Shown here: positions 27,561-35,949 of the stretch, one piece after another
How the letters are laid out: each line of letters starts with the position of its first letter
Numbering within the stretch: position 1 is the first letter of the stretch
Assembly (NCBI GenBank): GCA_003054665.1
Contig: QAYY01000002.1
Location: 124,001 to 188,000 of the forward strand
Direction of reading: 5' to 3'
Length of the DNA: 64,000 nt
Source of the DNA: Opitutaceae bacterium EW11
Lineage (GTDB): Bacteria; Verrucomicrobiota; Verrucomicrobiia; Opitutales; Opitutaceae
The notes under the pieces: generated by a model
What the model saw: the letters and a program-made list of their open reading frames with translations, nothing else
Told to the model about the DNA's origin: nothing
Databases searched by the model: none
Translations under genes and position numbers: made by a program

Positions 27561-29321
27561 ATGCTGCCAAACCCGCCGGCGCCCGCCGAGTTGTCCGCCG
27601 ATGGCGAAACCCAGGCGCGTTTGCAGGGGATTCTGCAGGCGGCGTTGGACTGCATCGTCACGATCGACGACCACGGCCGCATCATCGAATTCAACCGCGC
27701 CGCCGAGGAGACGTTTGGTTTTTCGAGCGCCGAGGCGATCGGGCGGGACATGGTCGAGCTGATCGTGCCGCCGGAGTTCCGCGACCGGCATCGGCATGGG
27801 ATGCGGCAGCATCTCGAAACTGGAGCGAGCCGGATGATGGGGCGGCGCGTCGATCTGGTCGCGCTCCGGGCGGACGGCTCCGAGTTTCCCTGCGAGCTGA
27901 CGATCACGCGCTTCGAGGTGGCGGGTAAGCCGGTGTTCACGGCGTTCATCCGCGACATCACGGAGCGAAAAGCCGCGGAGCGGCGCATCCAGGAGCTCAA
28001 CGCGAATCTCGACTTGGAAGTGCAGCGGCGGACGGAGGAACTGCGCGCGACCATCGCCGTTCTCAAGCGGACGCAGGGGAAGCTCGAGCAGGCGCACGCG
28101 GTGGCTCGGCTGGCTTACACCGAGATGAACCTCGACACCGGCGAGCGTGCCTGGTCGCGGGAGATGTATTCGATCTTCGGATTTCCCGAATCGGACGTGC
28201 CTCCTCCGTTCGCCGAGGCGTTCGGCCGCGTCCACCCGGAGGACCAGCCGCGGTTGCGGGACTTCTTCGCGCAGTTCCGCGAAGGGGTTCCCCCGCAGTT
28301 CGCCGACTACCGCATCGTCCTTCCCGGCGGCGCGGTCCGGTGGGTGCGCGAGATCAGCGAATTCAAGCCGTCACCGGCCGGCGGGCGGGGGCAAATCGAC
28401 TCCACGCTCTACGACATCACGGAGCGGAAGCTGGCGGAGTCGGAGCTCCTGGCGGCGATCGACCGCGAACGGCAGCTCGGTCAGCTGAAGACGAATTTCC
28501 TGCAGATGATCACGCACGAGTACCGGACGCCGCTCGGCGTGATCACGTCGTCGGCGGAGATTCTCGAGCGGTACCACGAGCGTCTCTCGCCCGAGGAGCG
28601 TCAGCAGCAATTGCGGGAGATCCGGCAGCACGCGCTGCACCTGGCCTCGCTGGTCGAAGAAGTGCTGTTCCTCGGCAAGGCGGAGGCGGGAGCGATCGAA
28701 CTGGAGCTGCGCGCCCTGCCGCTGAAGCCGTTTCTCCAGGGCCTGATTCGGGAGGCGGTCACGGCGCTTGGCGCCGAGCGGAACGTCGACCTCACGATCG
28801 AAAACCTCCCCGAACGCCTGCCGCTCGACGAGCGGCTCCTCCGCCACATCCTCGGGAATCTGCTCTCGAACGCGCTGAAGTATTCGACCCTCGATCGCAC
28901 CGTCTGGGTCGCAGCCCGGGGGCACGGCGACCGGCTATCGCTCCGCATTCGCGACGAAGGCATCGGCATTCCGCTGGAGGACCGGCCGCGGGTGTTCCAG
29001 ACGTTTCACCGCGCCTCGAACGTCGGCACCGTTTCCGGCAGCGGCCTCGGTCTGGTGATCGTGAAACGTTGTGTGGATCTGCACGGCGGCACGATCGAGC
29101 TCCAGAGCGAGCTGGGCCAAGGCACCGAGGTCGTGGTGACGCTCCCGTTGAGAGAGCCGGGTATTTCCTTTTCCGATGAAAAAACATCGCATCCTGGTGG
29201 TGGAGGACGAGCCGAGCATGCGCGCCAACCTGGCGACGATCCTGAGAATGGAGGGCTTCGAGGTGATCGAGGCTCAGGACGGACACGAAGGCGTGCAGGC
29301 GGCACGTCAGCATCTTCCTGA
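27561..29321 (+). CDS. PAS-domain sensor histidine kinase
   Basis: This 586-residue soluble kinase has a first PAS/PAC domain (about 13-135, LDCIVTIDDHGRIIEFNRAAEETFG), a coiled coil (LNANLDLEVQRRTEELRA), and a second PAS-3-type domain (about 180-290, RVHPEDQPRLRDFF). HisKA follows with the phospho-acceptor His319 in THEYRTPLG, and a HATPase domain (NLLSNALKYS, RDEGIGIP, GSGLGLVIVK). No transmembrane segment is seen, so it senses an internal cue. The frame does not stop at the usual kinase end. It continues 48 codons into the response-regulator gene, a 146-bp overlap; the extra tail looks like out-of-frame sequence. It pairs with the regulator at 29176 and is a paralogue of the pair at 48798-51535. 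Confidence 0.92.
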   Translation: MLPNPPAPAELSADGETQARLQGILQAALDCIVTIDDHGRIIEFNRAAEETFGFSSAEAIGRDMVELIVPPEFRDRHRHGMRQHLETGASRMMGRRVDLVALRADGSEFPCELTITRFEVAGKPVFTAFIRDITERKAAERRIQELNANLDLEVQRRTEELRATIAVLKRTQGKLEQAHAVARLAYTEMNLDTGERAWSREMYSIFGFPESDVPPPFAEAFGRVHPEDQPRLRDFFAQFREGVPPQFADYRIVLPGGAVRWVREISEFKPSPAGGRGQIDSTLYDITERKLAESELLAAIDRERQLGQLKTNFLQMITHEYRTPLGVITSSAEILERYHERLSPEERQQQLREIRQHALHLASLVEEVLFLGKAEAGAIELELRALPLKPFLQGLIREAVTALGAERNVDLTIENLPERLPLDERLLRHILGNLLSNALKYSTLDRTVWVAARGHGDRLSLRIRDEGIGIPLEDRPRVFQTFHRASNVGTVSGSGLGLVIVKRCVDLHGGTIELQSELGQGTEVVVTLPLREPGISFSDEKTSHPGGGGRAEHARQPGDDPENGGLRGDRGSGRTRRRAGGTSASS

Positions 29322-29802
29322 CCTGATCTTCTGCGACGTCGCGATGCCGCGGCTCGACGGACACGGGATGCTCGGCGCAATCCGTGCCGAAGCGGGCACG
29401 GCGCGCACGCCGTTCATTTTCCTCACCGCCCGCGGCGATCGCGTGGACGTTCGCGAAGGCATGAACCTGGGCGCCGACGACTACCTGGTGAAACCGGTGC
29501 AGGTGGACGAACTCCTCGGCGCGATCAAAGCCCGGCTCGAGCGCAGCGCCCAGATAGCGAACTCGCGCGGCCCGAAGCGTCCGCTCACTCCCGCGCTGCT
29601 GCTTCCGCTCGGTTTGACCGACCGCGAGGCGGAAGTGCTGTTCTGGCTGGCCCAGGGGAAAGCCAATTCCGATCTCTGCGTCCTGCTGAACGTGCAGCTG
29701 ACCACGATCAAAAAACACCTGGAGAAGATCTACCAGAAGCTCGGCGTGGAGAACCGCACCGCCGCCGCCGCCATGGCGCTCGAGAAGCTGAACGAGGAGT
29801 GA
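29176..29802 (+). CDS. LuxR/NarL-type response regulator
   Basis: The 208-residue product has a receiver domain (about 4-120) with the acidic pair in VVEDEPSMRANL, the phospho-acceptor Asp54 in FCDVAMPRLDG, and Lys in LVKPVQ. A LuxR-type helix-turn-helix follows (about 145-208), with LTDREAEVLFWLAQGK and VQLTTIKKHLEKIYQKLGV. It should be phosphorylated by the overlapping upstream kinase and bind DNA. No Shine-Dalgarno precedes the ATG, which lies inside the kinase reading frame, so translation probably depends on ribosomes arriving from the kinase. The C-terminal EKIYQKLGVENRTAAAAMALEKL is nearly repeated in the regulator at 50888. Confidence 0.93.
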   Translation: MKKHRILVVEDEPSMRANLATILRMEGFEVIEAQDGHEGVQAARQHLPDLIFCDVAMPRLDGHGMLGAIRAEAGTARTPFIFLTARGDRVDVREGMNLGADDYLVKPVQVDELLGAIKARLERSAQIANSRGPKRPLTPALLLPLGLTDREAEVLFWLAQGKANSDLCVLLNVQLTTIKKHLEKIYQKLGVENRTAAAAMALEKLNEE

Positions 29803-29832
29803 GGCCAGGCCGCGCGCCGCGCTTTGCGCGGA

Positions 29833-29985
29833 GAAGTTGGGAGTTGGAAGTTGGAATTTTGCGCTGGAGCCGCAGGGCAGCGCGCCGCTGACGATTTCGG
29901 GAAGCCTGCTTGAAGCGACCAGCGTGTCAGCGAGAAGTGTCACCAACTACCAACTACCAACTACCAAATTCCAACTTCCAACTTC
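29833..29985. repeat. Inverted pair of heptamer tandem repeats
   Basis: Six in-phase heptamers occupy 29944-29985 (CAACTAC three times, then CAAATTC, then CAACTTC twice). Four related heptamers in inverted orientation occupy 29833-29860 (GAAGTTG, GGAGTTG, GAAGTTG, GAATTTT). The two arrays are 83 bp apart and could pair into a long imperfect hairpin. They follow the response-regulator gene and precede the stop of the minus-strand PEP-CTERM gene, that is, between convergent genes. Confidence 0.85.
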
Positions 29986-30029
29986 TCCTCCCCTCCGTTC
30001 TGCCTGAAAACGTCGCCAACGTCCGCCCA

Positions 30030-30902
30030 TCAGCAGCGGAATAACCGCTTTCTCAAGATCACCGCGAAAAGCGCTCCCGCTCCGGCGAGGGACCACGTGG
30101 CAGGCTCGGGCACGGGCGACGGGTTTGGATCCGGGAACGGATCGCCTCCTCCTCCTTGCTGCCCGGTGTGGGAAACGACTCCGACGCGGACATTAAACGC
30201 GTACCTGCCGTTCATGGTCGCATCGTCGAAGGGGGTGCCGAGCTGGTGCTCGATCAGACGCGTCGCGACGCTGCCCGAGTCCGTGAACGCATCCAATTGC
30301 CCGGAGCCGGTAAGCAGAAAGTCGGTGCCGTTCGCGTCGGAATACCCGGCGAGGGCGCCGATCCCTTGGTTCTGAGCGCCGGCGTCCCACTGGATTTTCG
30401 TGTAGTTGAATTCGAAATCGAAATCGCCCGCGGCGAGGTCGGAGCGATCCACCAGGAAAAGTTGGAACGTGTTGCGCAGCTCCGTCTGTCCGAAGCTGGC
30501 GACGTCGGTCCAGTTTGCCACAAACGCCTGCCGGCCTGCGATCGTGCCGGTGCCGTAGCTCACCGGGTCGGTGTACGTGGTATCCACGTCGGCGAGGAAC
30601 GGCGCCAGGATCGGACCGCCCGCTTCGGCGAGCCCGCCGGAGATCGTGAACGGGTTCGAAACGCCGGAGGCGAAGTCGAAGGTGACGTTGCCGTTGTTGT
30701 TGACGAAGACAGACGAGTAGGTGCCTCCGAAGAGGCGAATCCCGAAACCCAGATCGACGGCGTCGGATGAACCGTCGTCGGTCGGGTAGAGCGATGCCGC
30801 GCTGTAGTTATCCAGCGTGCGCAGCTGTGCCTGGGCGGGGTGCGCCGTGGCGAGGGCGAGCGCCGAAGCAAGCGCCAGAAACGGACGAAGCGAGAATGTC
30901 AT
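30030..30902 (-). CDS. PEP-CTERM sorted protein with nidogen-like (NIDO) domain
   Basis: The 290-residue product has a signal peptide (MTFSLRPFLALASALALATAHPAQA) and a beta-rich domain like the extracellular NIDO domain (FVNNNGNVTFDF, GRQAFVANWTDV, NTFQLFLVDRSDLAAGDFDF). It ends in a PEP-CTERM sorting signal: VPEPATWSLAGAGALFAVIL then the basic tail RKRLFRC. In such systems an exosortase removes the tail and the protein goes to the surface or exopolysaccharide. No exosortase gene is in the window. A longer frame back to 31109 has no signal peptide and overlaps the next gene, so 30902 was chosen. Confidence 0.87.
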   Translation of the reverse strand: MTFSLRPFLALASALALATAHPAQAQLRTLDNYSAASLYPTDDGSSDAVDLGFGIRLFGGTYSSVFVNNNGNVTFDFASGVSNPFTISGGLAEAGGPILAPFLADVDTTYTDPVSYGTGTIAGRQAFVANWTDVASFGQTELRNTFQLFLVDRSDLAAGDFDFEFNYTKIQWDAGAQNQGIGALAGYSDANGTDFLLTGSGQLDAFTDSGSVATRLIEHQLGTPFDDATMNGRYAFNVRVGVVSHTGQQGGGGDPFPDPNPSPVPEPATWSLAGAGALFAVILRKRLFRC

Positions 30903-30972
30903 GGAGAGAAGGATACAGGGGACAATGCATCCGGGCCGACGCTGTTGCCGGCCCAGCCGATCCCGGTCGAGG

Positions 30973-31899
30973 CTAGAGGCTGATGTTGCCGCCGGCATCG
31001 ACCCAGGTGCCGCTGCTGACGGTGCCGCTGACAACGTAGTAGCGGTTGTTGACCCGGGTGCAGCGGGCCCCGGAGCCGGCCAGGTTAATGAAGGCAGTCG
31101 CCCCCGCATCCCAGACGCTCACCATGTTGTTCTCGAACAAACACAGTCCCTCGGCACTCACCATGCCGTTGAAGCCTTCCACCAGGTTGTCGCGGACAGT
31201 CGAGAGAGCGCCCGTGGCGACGATGCCTCCGCCGGTCGTGCTGCGGTTCTTGTTGGCGTAGAGGACGGTGTTGTGGTCGATCAGGCTCTCGCCCCCGACC
31301 TCAATGCCATTCCCGGGGATTTGCTGGACGGTGTTGTGGCTCACGCGGGCGTTCGCCGACGCGTGGATGCCGTTTGTGCAGTTCACGATCTGGTTGTTGC
31401 GGATGACGTCGCCGGTTCCCGACCAGAGGTTGACGGCGTATTTGTTCACCAGACTGATGTGGCAGCGCTCCACCAGGGTGTTGGCGGCTCCGGAAGTGAT
31501 CCCAAAGCCCGTCGCGCTGTCGTGAATACGCACGTCGATGATTCGGACGTTCTCTCCGGACCAGACGCTGATCGCGGTGCTTGGCAGGTACGCGATCGAG
31601 CCGTTGCGGATCTCGAGGTTGTATATCGTGCCCGCGGAGATCGCCAGGCCGGTGCCCTCGTCCGAACTGAACCGCAGGGTGTAGCCGTTCAGGTCGAGCG
31701 TCACGTCGGACGCGGCGACCTCGATCGCGTTTTTCGAGGGGTCCGTCATCACGCGGTCGGCGGCCAGGTAGTACGCGCCGGGTTTGCTGATGACGAATGG
31801 AGCCGCCTGATTGCCGCCCGGGATGGCGGTGCCGGAGGCGGCGAAGGAAGCGGCGGCGGGAAGGGCCGCGAGGGCGAGAACGAAGAGGAATTCTTTCAT
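30973..31899 (-). CDS. Secreted right-handed beta-helix (NosD/pectate-lyase-fold) protein
   Basis: This 308-residue exported protein has a signal peptide (MKEFLFVLALAALPAAASFA) followed by parallel beta-helix rungs. Repeating patterns such as NLEIRNGSI, NVRIIDVRIHDS, NTLVERCHIS, DVIRNNQIVNC and SLIDHNTVLYANKN stack the usual Asn/aliphatic ladder. The fold is shared by polysaccharide lyases, NosD-type proteins and surface proteins. No catalytic residues can be assigned, so enzyme activity is not claimed. It lies 70 bp upstream of the PEP-CTERM gene in the same direction, and the two may form one transcript for cell-surface proteins. Confidence 0.75.
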   Translation of the reverse strand: MKEFLFVLALAALPAAASFAASGTAIPGGNQAAPFVISKPGAYYLAADRVMTDPSKNAIEVAASDVTLDLNGYTLRFSSDEGTGLAISAGTIYNLEIRNGSIAYLPSTAISVWSGENVRIIDVRIHDSATGFGITSGAANTLVERCHISLVNKYAVNLWSGTGDVIRNNQIVNCTNGIHASANARVSHNTVQQIPGNGIEVGGESLIDHNTVLYANKNRSTTGGGIVATGALSTVRDNLVEGFNGMVSAEGLCLFENNMVSVWDAGATAFINLAGSGARCTRVNNRYYVVSGTVSSGTWVDAGGNISL

Positions 31900-32060
31900 G
31901 GGATGCGTTGCAGATGCGGCCGCCACCGTACCGGATGCGCAAAGAGGCGCCTATGGGCCGCGCGGCCCGGGCCGAAAGGCGTACGGCTTCGCTGTAACGT
32001 GTGCATTCACGTTCTGCCGCAGCGACTTGGCGGACGCGCTCACCTGCGTACCATAGGCGC

Positions 32061-33095
32061 ATGACCCTTCCCCTGCGTCTTTCGATGGCCCTGGCAGCCA
32101 CCTTGATTTCCGGCTGGGCCGCGGCTGCGGTTCAGTCGTTTTCCCCTCCGTATGCCTCGATCGGTTCGATCGAACGGCTCGATCCCGCGCTCGACCGGCT
32201 GATCCCGCCGGACGCACGGATCGAAAAGCTTGCCGACGGATTTCACTGGTCCGAGGGCCCGGTCTGGCTGCGCCGGGAAAAGGCGCTTCTCTTCAGCGAC
32301 GTGCCGGAAAACACGATTTACCGCTGGAGCGCGGAAAAAGGGATCACCGTGTTTCTCAAGCCCAGCGGGTGGACCGGCGACCCCGCGCAGACTCGCGAGG
32401 GCTCGAACGGCCTCACGCTCGACGCCGAGGACCGTCTCGTCCTGGCGCAGCATGGCGACCGGCGTGTCGCGCGCCTCGCTCCGGGATCGGACGGGTTTTC
32501 CACGCTGGTCGAGCGCTACGACGGGAAACGGTTCAACAGCCCCAACGATCTCTGCTTCGACCGGGCCGGCCGGATTTATTTCACCGACCCGCCGTACGGC
32601 CTGCCCAAGGGTGTCGAGCCGGAACTCGGCTTCTGCGGTGTTTACCGGTTGGATACGAATGGCACGGTCACGCTGATCACCCGCGAACTCGAACGACCGA
32701 ACGGCGTCGCGCTTTCGCCGGACCAGCGCACGCTTTACGTCGCCAACTCGCACCCGCCGCGGCCGATCATCTGGGTCATTCCGCTTTCCGAGGACGGGAC
32801 GCCCGGGAAGGGCAGGGTGTTTTTCGACGCCTCGTCGCTGATGAAGAAGGACCGGCCCGGCATTCCGGACGGGATGAAAATCGACACCGAGGGCAACCTC
32901 TGGGCGACCGGCCCGGGCGGCGTGCTGGTGATCAGCCCCGAGGGAAAACACCTCGGCACGCTTCTCACCGGACGCTCGACGGCGAATTGTGCGTTTGGCG
33001 AAGACGGCTCCACGCTCTTCCTGACCGCGGATTCCATGCTGCTGAGGCTGAAGACGCGCGTCCAAGGCGAGCCCGTGGGCAAACGTCTGAAGTAA
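32061..33095 (+). CDS. SMP-30/gluconolactonase family protein, exported
   Basis: The 344-residue product has a signal peptide (MTLPLRLSMALAATLISGWAAA) and the six-bladed SMP-30 propeller. Metal- and substrate-binding signatures are present: DGFHWSEGPVW, SNGLTLDAEDRLV, NSPNDLCFDRAGRIYFTDPP, RPNGVALSPD and IPDGMKIDTEGNLWATG. These Glu, Asn and Asp residues bind the divalent metal in characterised sugar lactonases. It probably hydrolyses an aldonolactone in the periplasm, which would fit downstream of the GMC/gluconate-type oxidoreductase, although the genes are 11 kb apart. A copy of the intergenic repeat begins about 40 bp after its stop. Confidence 0.9.
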   Translation: MTLPLRLSMALAATLISGWAAAAVQSFSPPYASIGSIERLDPALDRLIPPDARIEKLADGFHWSEGPVWLRREKALLFSDVPENTIYRWSAEKGITVFLKPSGWTGDPAQTREGSNGLTLDAEDRLVLAQHGDRRVARLAPGSDGFSTLVERYDGKRFNSPNDLCFDRAGRIYFTDPPYGLPKGVEPELGFCGVYRLDTNGTVTLITRELERPNGVALSPDQRTLYVANSHPPRPIIWVIPLSEDGTPGKGRVFFDASSLMKKDRPGIPDGMKIDTEGNLWATGPGGVLVISPEGKHLGTLLTGRSTANCAFGEDGSTLFLTADSMLLRLKTRVQGEPVGKRLK

Positions 33096-33134
33096 GTCAG
33101 GCCCGCCCGTCGCGGCGCGTGGAGCGAACCGCAC

Positions 33135-33190
33135 AGGCCCGCCGTATTTCGCCGACGCTTGCGGGTGGGGCGGCGCGTCCCTGCGACGAC
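33135..33190 (+). repeat. Dispersed intergenic repeat, copy 2
   Basis: The core at 33153-33190 reads CGACGCTTGCGGGTGGGGCG then GCGCGTCCCTGCGACGAC, preceded by AGGC...GCCGTATTTCGC, the same left flank as copy 3. Similarity to copy 4 continues past the core (TTCGTCCTGCCTGCGTGG against TTCGTGCTGCTTGCGTGG). It lies between two genes on the same strand. Confidence 0.85.
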
Positions 33191-33376
33191 CTCTTCGTCC
33201 TGCCTGCGTGGGTCGTCCGCATGCGGCTCACGAGCGAACGTGCCCCGTACGGGTGCCGATCTCGCTGACGATCGTCTTGGTGGGATTCGGAGCGTCGGCG
33301 GCCCGCCGACGCCTCAACGCCGGACGGCTATTGCCGGCGCTTGCGGCAGGCGTCGGCGCGCGGCTTTCTTGGAGCC

Positions 33377-34111
33377 GTGCTCGCGAAACTACAGCAGCTC
33401 TGGCGCCGTTCGGGATGGAAGGAATTCGTTCTTCTCCTTGTTGCGGGGACCTTCTGCGTCTGTGTCTGGACGTTCATCGAACTCGCCGACCGGGTCACTG
33501 AGCAGGGCTCGGTTCCGATGGAGAATCGGATCATGCGCGCCCTCCGCCAGGCGGACGATCTCTCCAAGCCGATCGGGCCCTGGTGGTCGGCGAGCGCGGC
33601 CCGCGACATCACTGCGCTCGGTGGCGCGACGGTCCTCGCTCTGGTGACGGCGCTTGTCGTCGGCTATCTGCTGCTGCGGCGCGCCTACCGGACCGTCCTG
33701 CTGGTCCTCGCCGCGACGGTGGGAGGGCAACTCCTGAGCACGGGCCTGAAGCAGTTCATCGCCCGGCCCCGGCCGTCGGTCGTGCCGCACCTGACCGAAG
33801 TCGCCTCGGCCAGCTTCCCGAGCGGACACTCCATGTTGTCCTCCGTGGTTTATCTCACGCTGGGCACGCTGCTCGCCCGCACGGTGGCGCCGCGCCGGGA
33901 AAAAGTCTATTTCGTCGCGGCCTCGCTGCTGCTGGCGGTCCTCATCGGACTCAGCCGTGTGTATTTGGGAGTGCACTACCCGACCGACGTCCTGGCCGGG
34001 TGGTGCGCGGGGATCGCGTGGGCGCTGTTTTGCTGGATGGCGGCGGCGTGGCTCCAGAACCGTGGGAAGCTTCGCGCCGAGGGCGGCGCCGAGTCTGAGA
34101 CCTCCGACTGA
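33377..34111 (+). CDS. PAP2 family membrane phosphatase
   Basis: This 244-residue integral membrane protein has about six helices and the three phosphatase motifs: KQFIARPRP, ASFPSGHSM and SRVYLGVHYPTD. The family removes phosphate from lipids such as undecaprenyl pyrophosphate or phosphatidylglycerol phosphate at the outer face of the inner membrane. The start is uncertain: a GTG at 33377 (giving MLAKLQQLWRR) is used here, and a TTG at 33341 is the other open choice. Neither has a convincing ribosome site. It is followed 78 bp later by the repeat protein. Confidence 0.87.
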   Translation: MLAKLQQLWRRSGWKEFVLLLVAGTFCVCVWTFIELADRVTEQGSVPMENRIMRALRQADDLSKPIGPWWSASAARDITALGGATVLALVTALVVGYLLLRRAYRTVLLVLAATVGGQLLSTGLKQFIARPRPSVVPHLTEVASASFPSGHSMLSSVVYLTLGTLLARTVAPRREKVYFVAASLLLAVLIGLSRVYLGVHYPTDVLAGWCAGIAWALFCWMAAAWLQNRGKLRAEGGAESETSD

Positions 34112-34168
34112 ACGGTCCGGCGTAGCCCCTGGGGGCGGCCGGCCGGGAACGCGGTTGCCCTCGTCTGC

Positions 34169-34193
34169 AGGAGGTGCGATGGAGGGACCATGA
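34169..34193 (+). promoter_or_regulatory. Strong Shine-Dalgarno and four-codon leader ORF coupled to the repeat-protein gene
   Basis: AGGAGG at 34169-34174 lies 4 bases before an ATG at 34179, which opens a tiny frame, Met-Glu-Gly-Pro-stop. Its TGA (34191-34193) overlaps the ATG at 34190 of the next gene as ATGA. GGAGG at 34181-34185 also sits 4 bases before that ATG. Such strong sites are rare in this window. Confidence 0.4.
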
Positions 34194-35719
34194 CGCCCCG
34201 AACCCGTTGGTCGCTGCTCCTGGTTCTCCTGCTCGCGGCGGTTCTGCTGATTCTGCTCCTCGCCCGCTGCTCCGTCCGTCGTTCCACTCCTGCGCCGAAA
34301 CCCCCGACCCCGGCGGCTGCCGCTCCCGCCAAAACGCCGGAGCCCGCACCCGGGCCGGCAGCCACGGCCGCGGAAGAGCCGGAGCGTTTGGGGCTGGCGA
34401 CCGTCGAGGCCCCCGCGCGAGTCCTCGCGGGCGCGAAATTCGAAGTGCGCTGGACGGGGCCGGACAACGCCAACGACTACATTTCGCTCGTGCCGCCCGC
34501 GTCGCGCCCCGACCAATACACGACTTATGCGCCGACCCGGACTGGAAACCCAGTAACGCTCACGGCACCGGTGGATCCTGCCGCGCTGGAAATCCGCTAC
34601 GTCACCGCGCGGTCGAAGACCGTCCTGGCTCGGCAGGCGGTGGAAGTGTTTGCGGCCACCGCGACGCTCGACGCCGCAAGTGAGGCGGTCGCCGGCAGCC
34701 GGCTCGCGGTCACCTGGACGGGTCCCGCCAATCATGGCGACTTCATCACCGTGGTGCCCAAGGAGGTTCCGGACGGGCAGTACGGCAACTTCGAACCCAT
34801 CTCGAAAGGTTCTCCCCTGCAGGTGTTGACGCCGATGACCGTGGGCGACGCGGAGGTCCGCTACATGACCGGGCAACAGCAGAAGGTGCTCGCCCGGCGC
34901 GCCGTGAAGATCGTCGCGTCCGAAGTCTCGCTTTCCGCGCCCGAAGAAACGCTGGCGGGCAGCGTGGTTTCCATCGCATGGACGGGACCGAAAAACGCCG
35001 GCGACTACATCACGATCGTGACCGCTTCGACGCCGGACGGCCGGTACGGAAACTACACGCCCGTGACCAAAGGCTCGCCGCTCCAAGTCACCGCGCCGAT
35101 GGAAGCGGGACCGGGGGAGATCCGCTACATGGCCGGGCAGGGGCAGAAGGTGCTCGCGCGTCGCCCGCTGCGCATCGTGGCTGCCGAGGTCACCCTTTCG
35201 GCCCCCGACGAGGTGGTTGCCGGGACGCGTGTGCCGATTGTCTGGACCGGACCGAAGAATGCCGGCGACTACATCACCATCGTGGCCGCAGGGACGCCGG
35301 ACGGCCGGTACGCCAACTACACGGCGGTCACCAAGGGATCTCCACTCGACGTGCTCGCGCCGATCGATGCGGGAGATACCGAGATCCGCTACATGGCGGG
35401 GCAGGGAGGGAAAGTTCTCCAACGCCGCCCCCTGCGGGTGGTCGCCGCCAAAATCACGCTCGAGGCGCCGGGGGAGGCTGTCGCCGGCGGGGACCTGACC
35501 GTGCAATGGTCCGGACCCAACAATCAGGGCGATTATCTAACCGTGGTGGCGAAGGATGCCAAAGAGGGCGCGTATCTTGGTTATACCTACACGTCCGCCG
35601 GGTCGCCGCTGCGCGTGAAAGTGCAGGCGCCTCCGGGTCCCGCGGAGCTTCGCTACATTGCCGGCCAGGGCGCCAAAACGCTCGCCCGGCGTCCGCTGAC
35701 GGTGAAGGCTGCGAAGTGA
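34190..35719 (+). CDS. Membrane-anchored protein of five exact 88-residue repeats
   Basis: This 509-residue protein has an N-terminal membrane anchor (about 8-26), a Pro/Ala-rich spacer (31-66) and five tandem repeats. The repeats start at residues 69, 157, 245, 333 and 421, each exactly 88 residues with no insertions. Each has an AP....AG strand, a WTGP.N..DYI.IV core, a GSPL turn and an IRYM.GQ..KVLARRPL..VA close, so they should fold as beta-sandwich units exposed outside the membrane. Repeats 3 and 4 are nearly identical in places, even in DNA. Similar repeats accompany von Willebrand A domains in some bacteria, but no such domain is here. I do not recognise a function; adhesion or envelope scaffolding is possible. 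Confidence 0.75.
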   Translation: MTPRTRWSLLLVLLLAAVLLILLLARCSVRRSTPAPKPPTPAAAAPAKTPEPAPGPAATAAEEPERLGLATVEAPARVLAGAKFEVRWTGPDNANDYISLVPPASRPDQYTTYAPTRTGNPVTLTAPVDPAALEIRYVTARSKTVLARQAVEVFAATATLDAASEAVAGSRLAVTWTGPANHGDFITVVPKEVPDGQYGNFEPISKGSPLQVLTPMTVGDAEVRYMTGQQQKVLARRAVKIVASEVSLSAPEETLAGSVVSIAWTGPKNAGDYITIVTASTPDGRYGNYTPVTKGSPLQVTAPMEAGPGEIRYMAGQGQKVLARRPLRIVAAEVTLSAPDEVVAGTRVPIVWTGPKNAGDYITIVAAGTPDGRYANYTAVTKGSPLDVLAPIDAGDTEIRYMAGQGGKVLQRRPLRVVAAKITLEAPGEAVAGGDLTVQWSGPNNQGDYLTVVAKDAKEGAYLGYTYTSAGSPLRVKVQAPPGPAELRYIAGQGAKTLARRPLTVKAAK

Positions 35720-35768
35720 TCGAAGCGACGAAGCCCGCCTGAGCGCCTTCCGCCGTCCGCGTTTTGCC

Positions 35769-35793
35769 CGGGCGCCTTCTGGAAAAGCGCCCG
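35769..35793 (+). terminator. Possible terminator after the repeat-protein gene
   Basis: CGGGCGC (35769-35775) pairs with GCGCCCG (35787-35793) across an 11-base loop, and AGCTCTTT follows. It lies 50 bp after the stop at 35719. The T-tract is poor. Confidence 0.35.
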
Positions 35794-35949
35794 AGCTCTT
35801 TGCCGCCGGTTGCCGTATCACCAGCAAGCCGTCCGGGAGAAAACCGGGATGCCTTTCTGAGGGAAATTTCCCTATGGATGTGCGACTAAATCCCTTGGAC
35901 AGCCTTCGTGTTTTCCGTATCTGCTTTGGCGCAATTTGCCGGGCCACGA

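Noticed and set aside
33159-33647. Short frames beginning RVGRRVPATT here and at 59523, with echoes at 2797 and 45783
   Set aside because: The shared peptide comes from the intergenic repeat being translated by chance; it is not a protein family.
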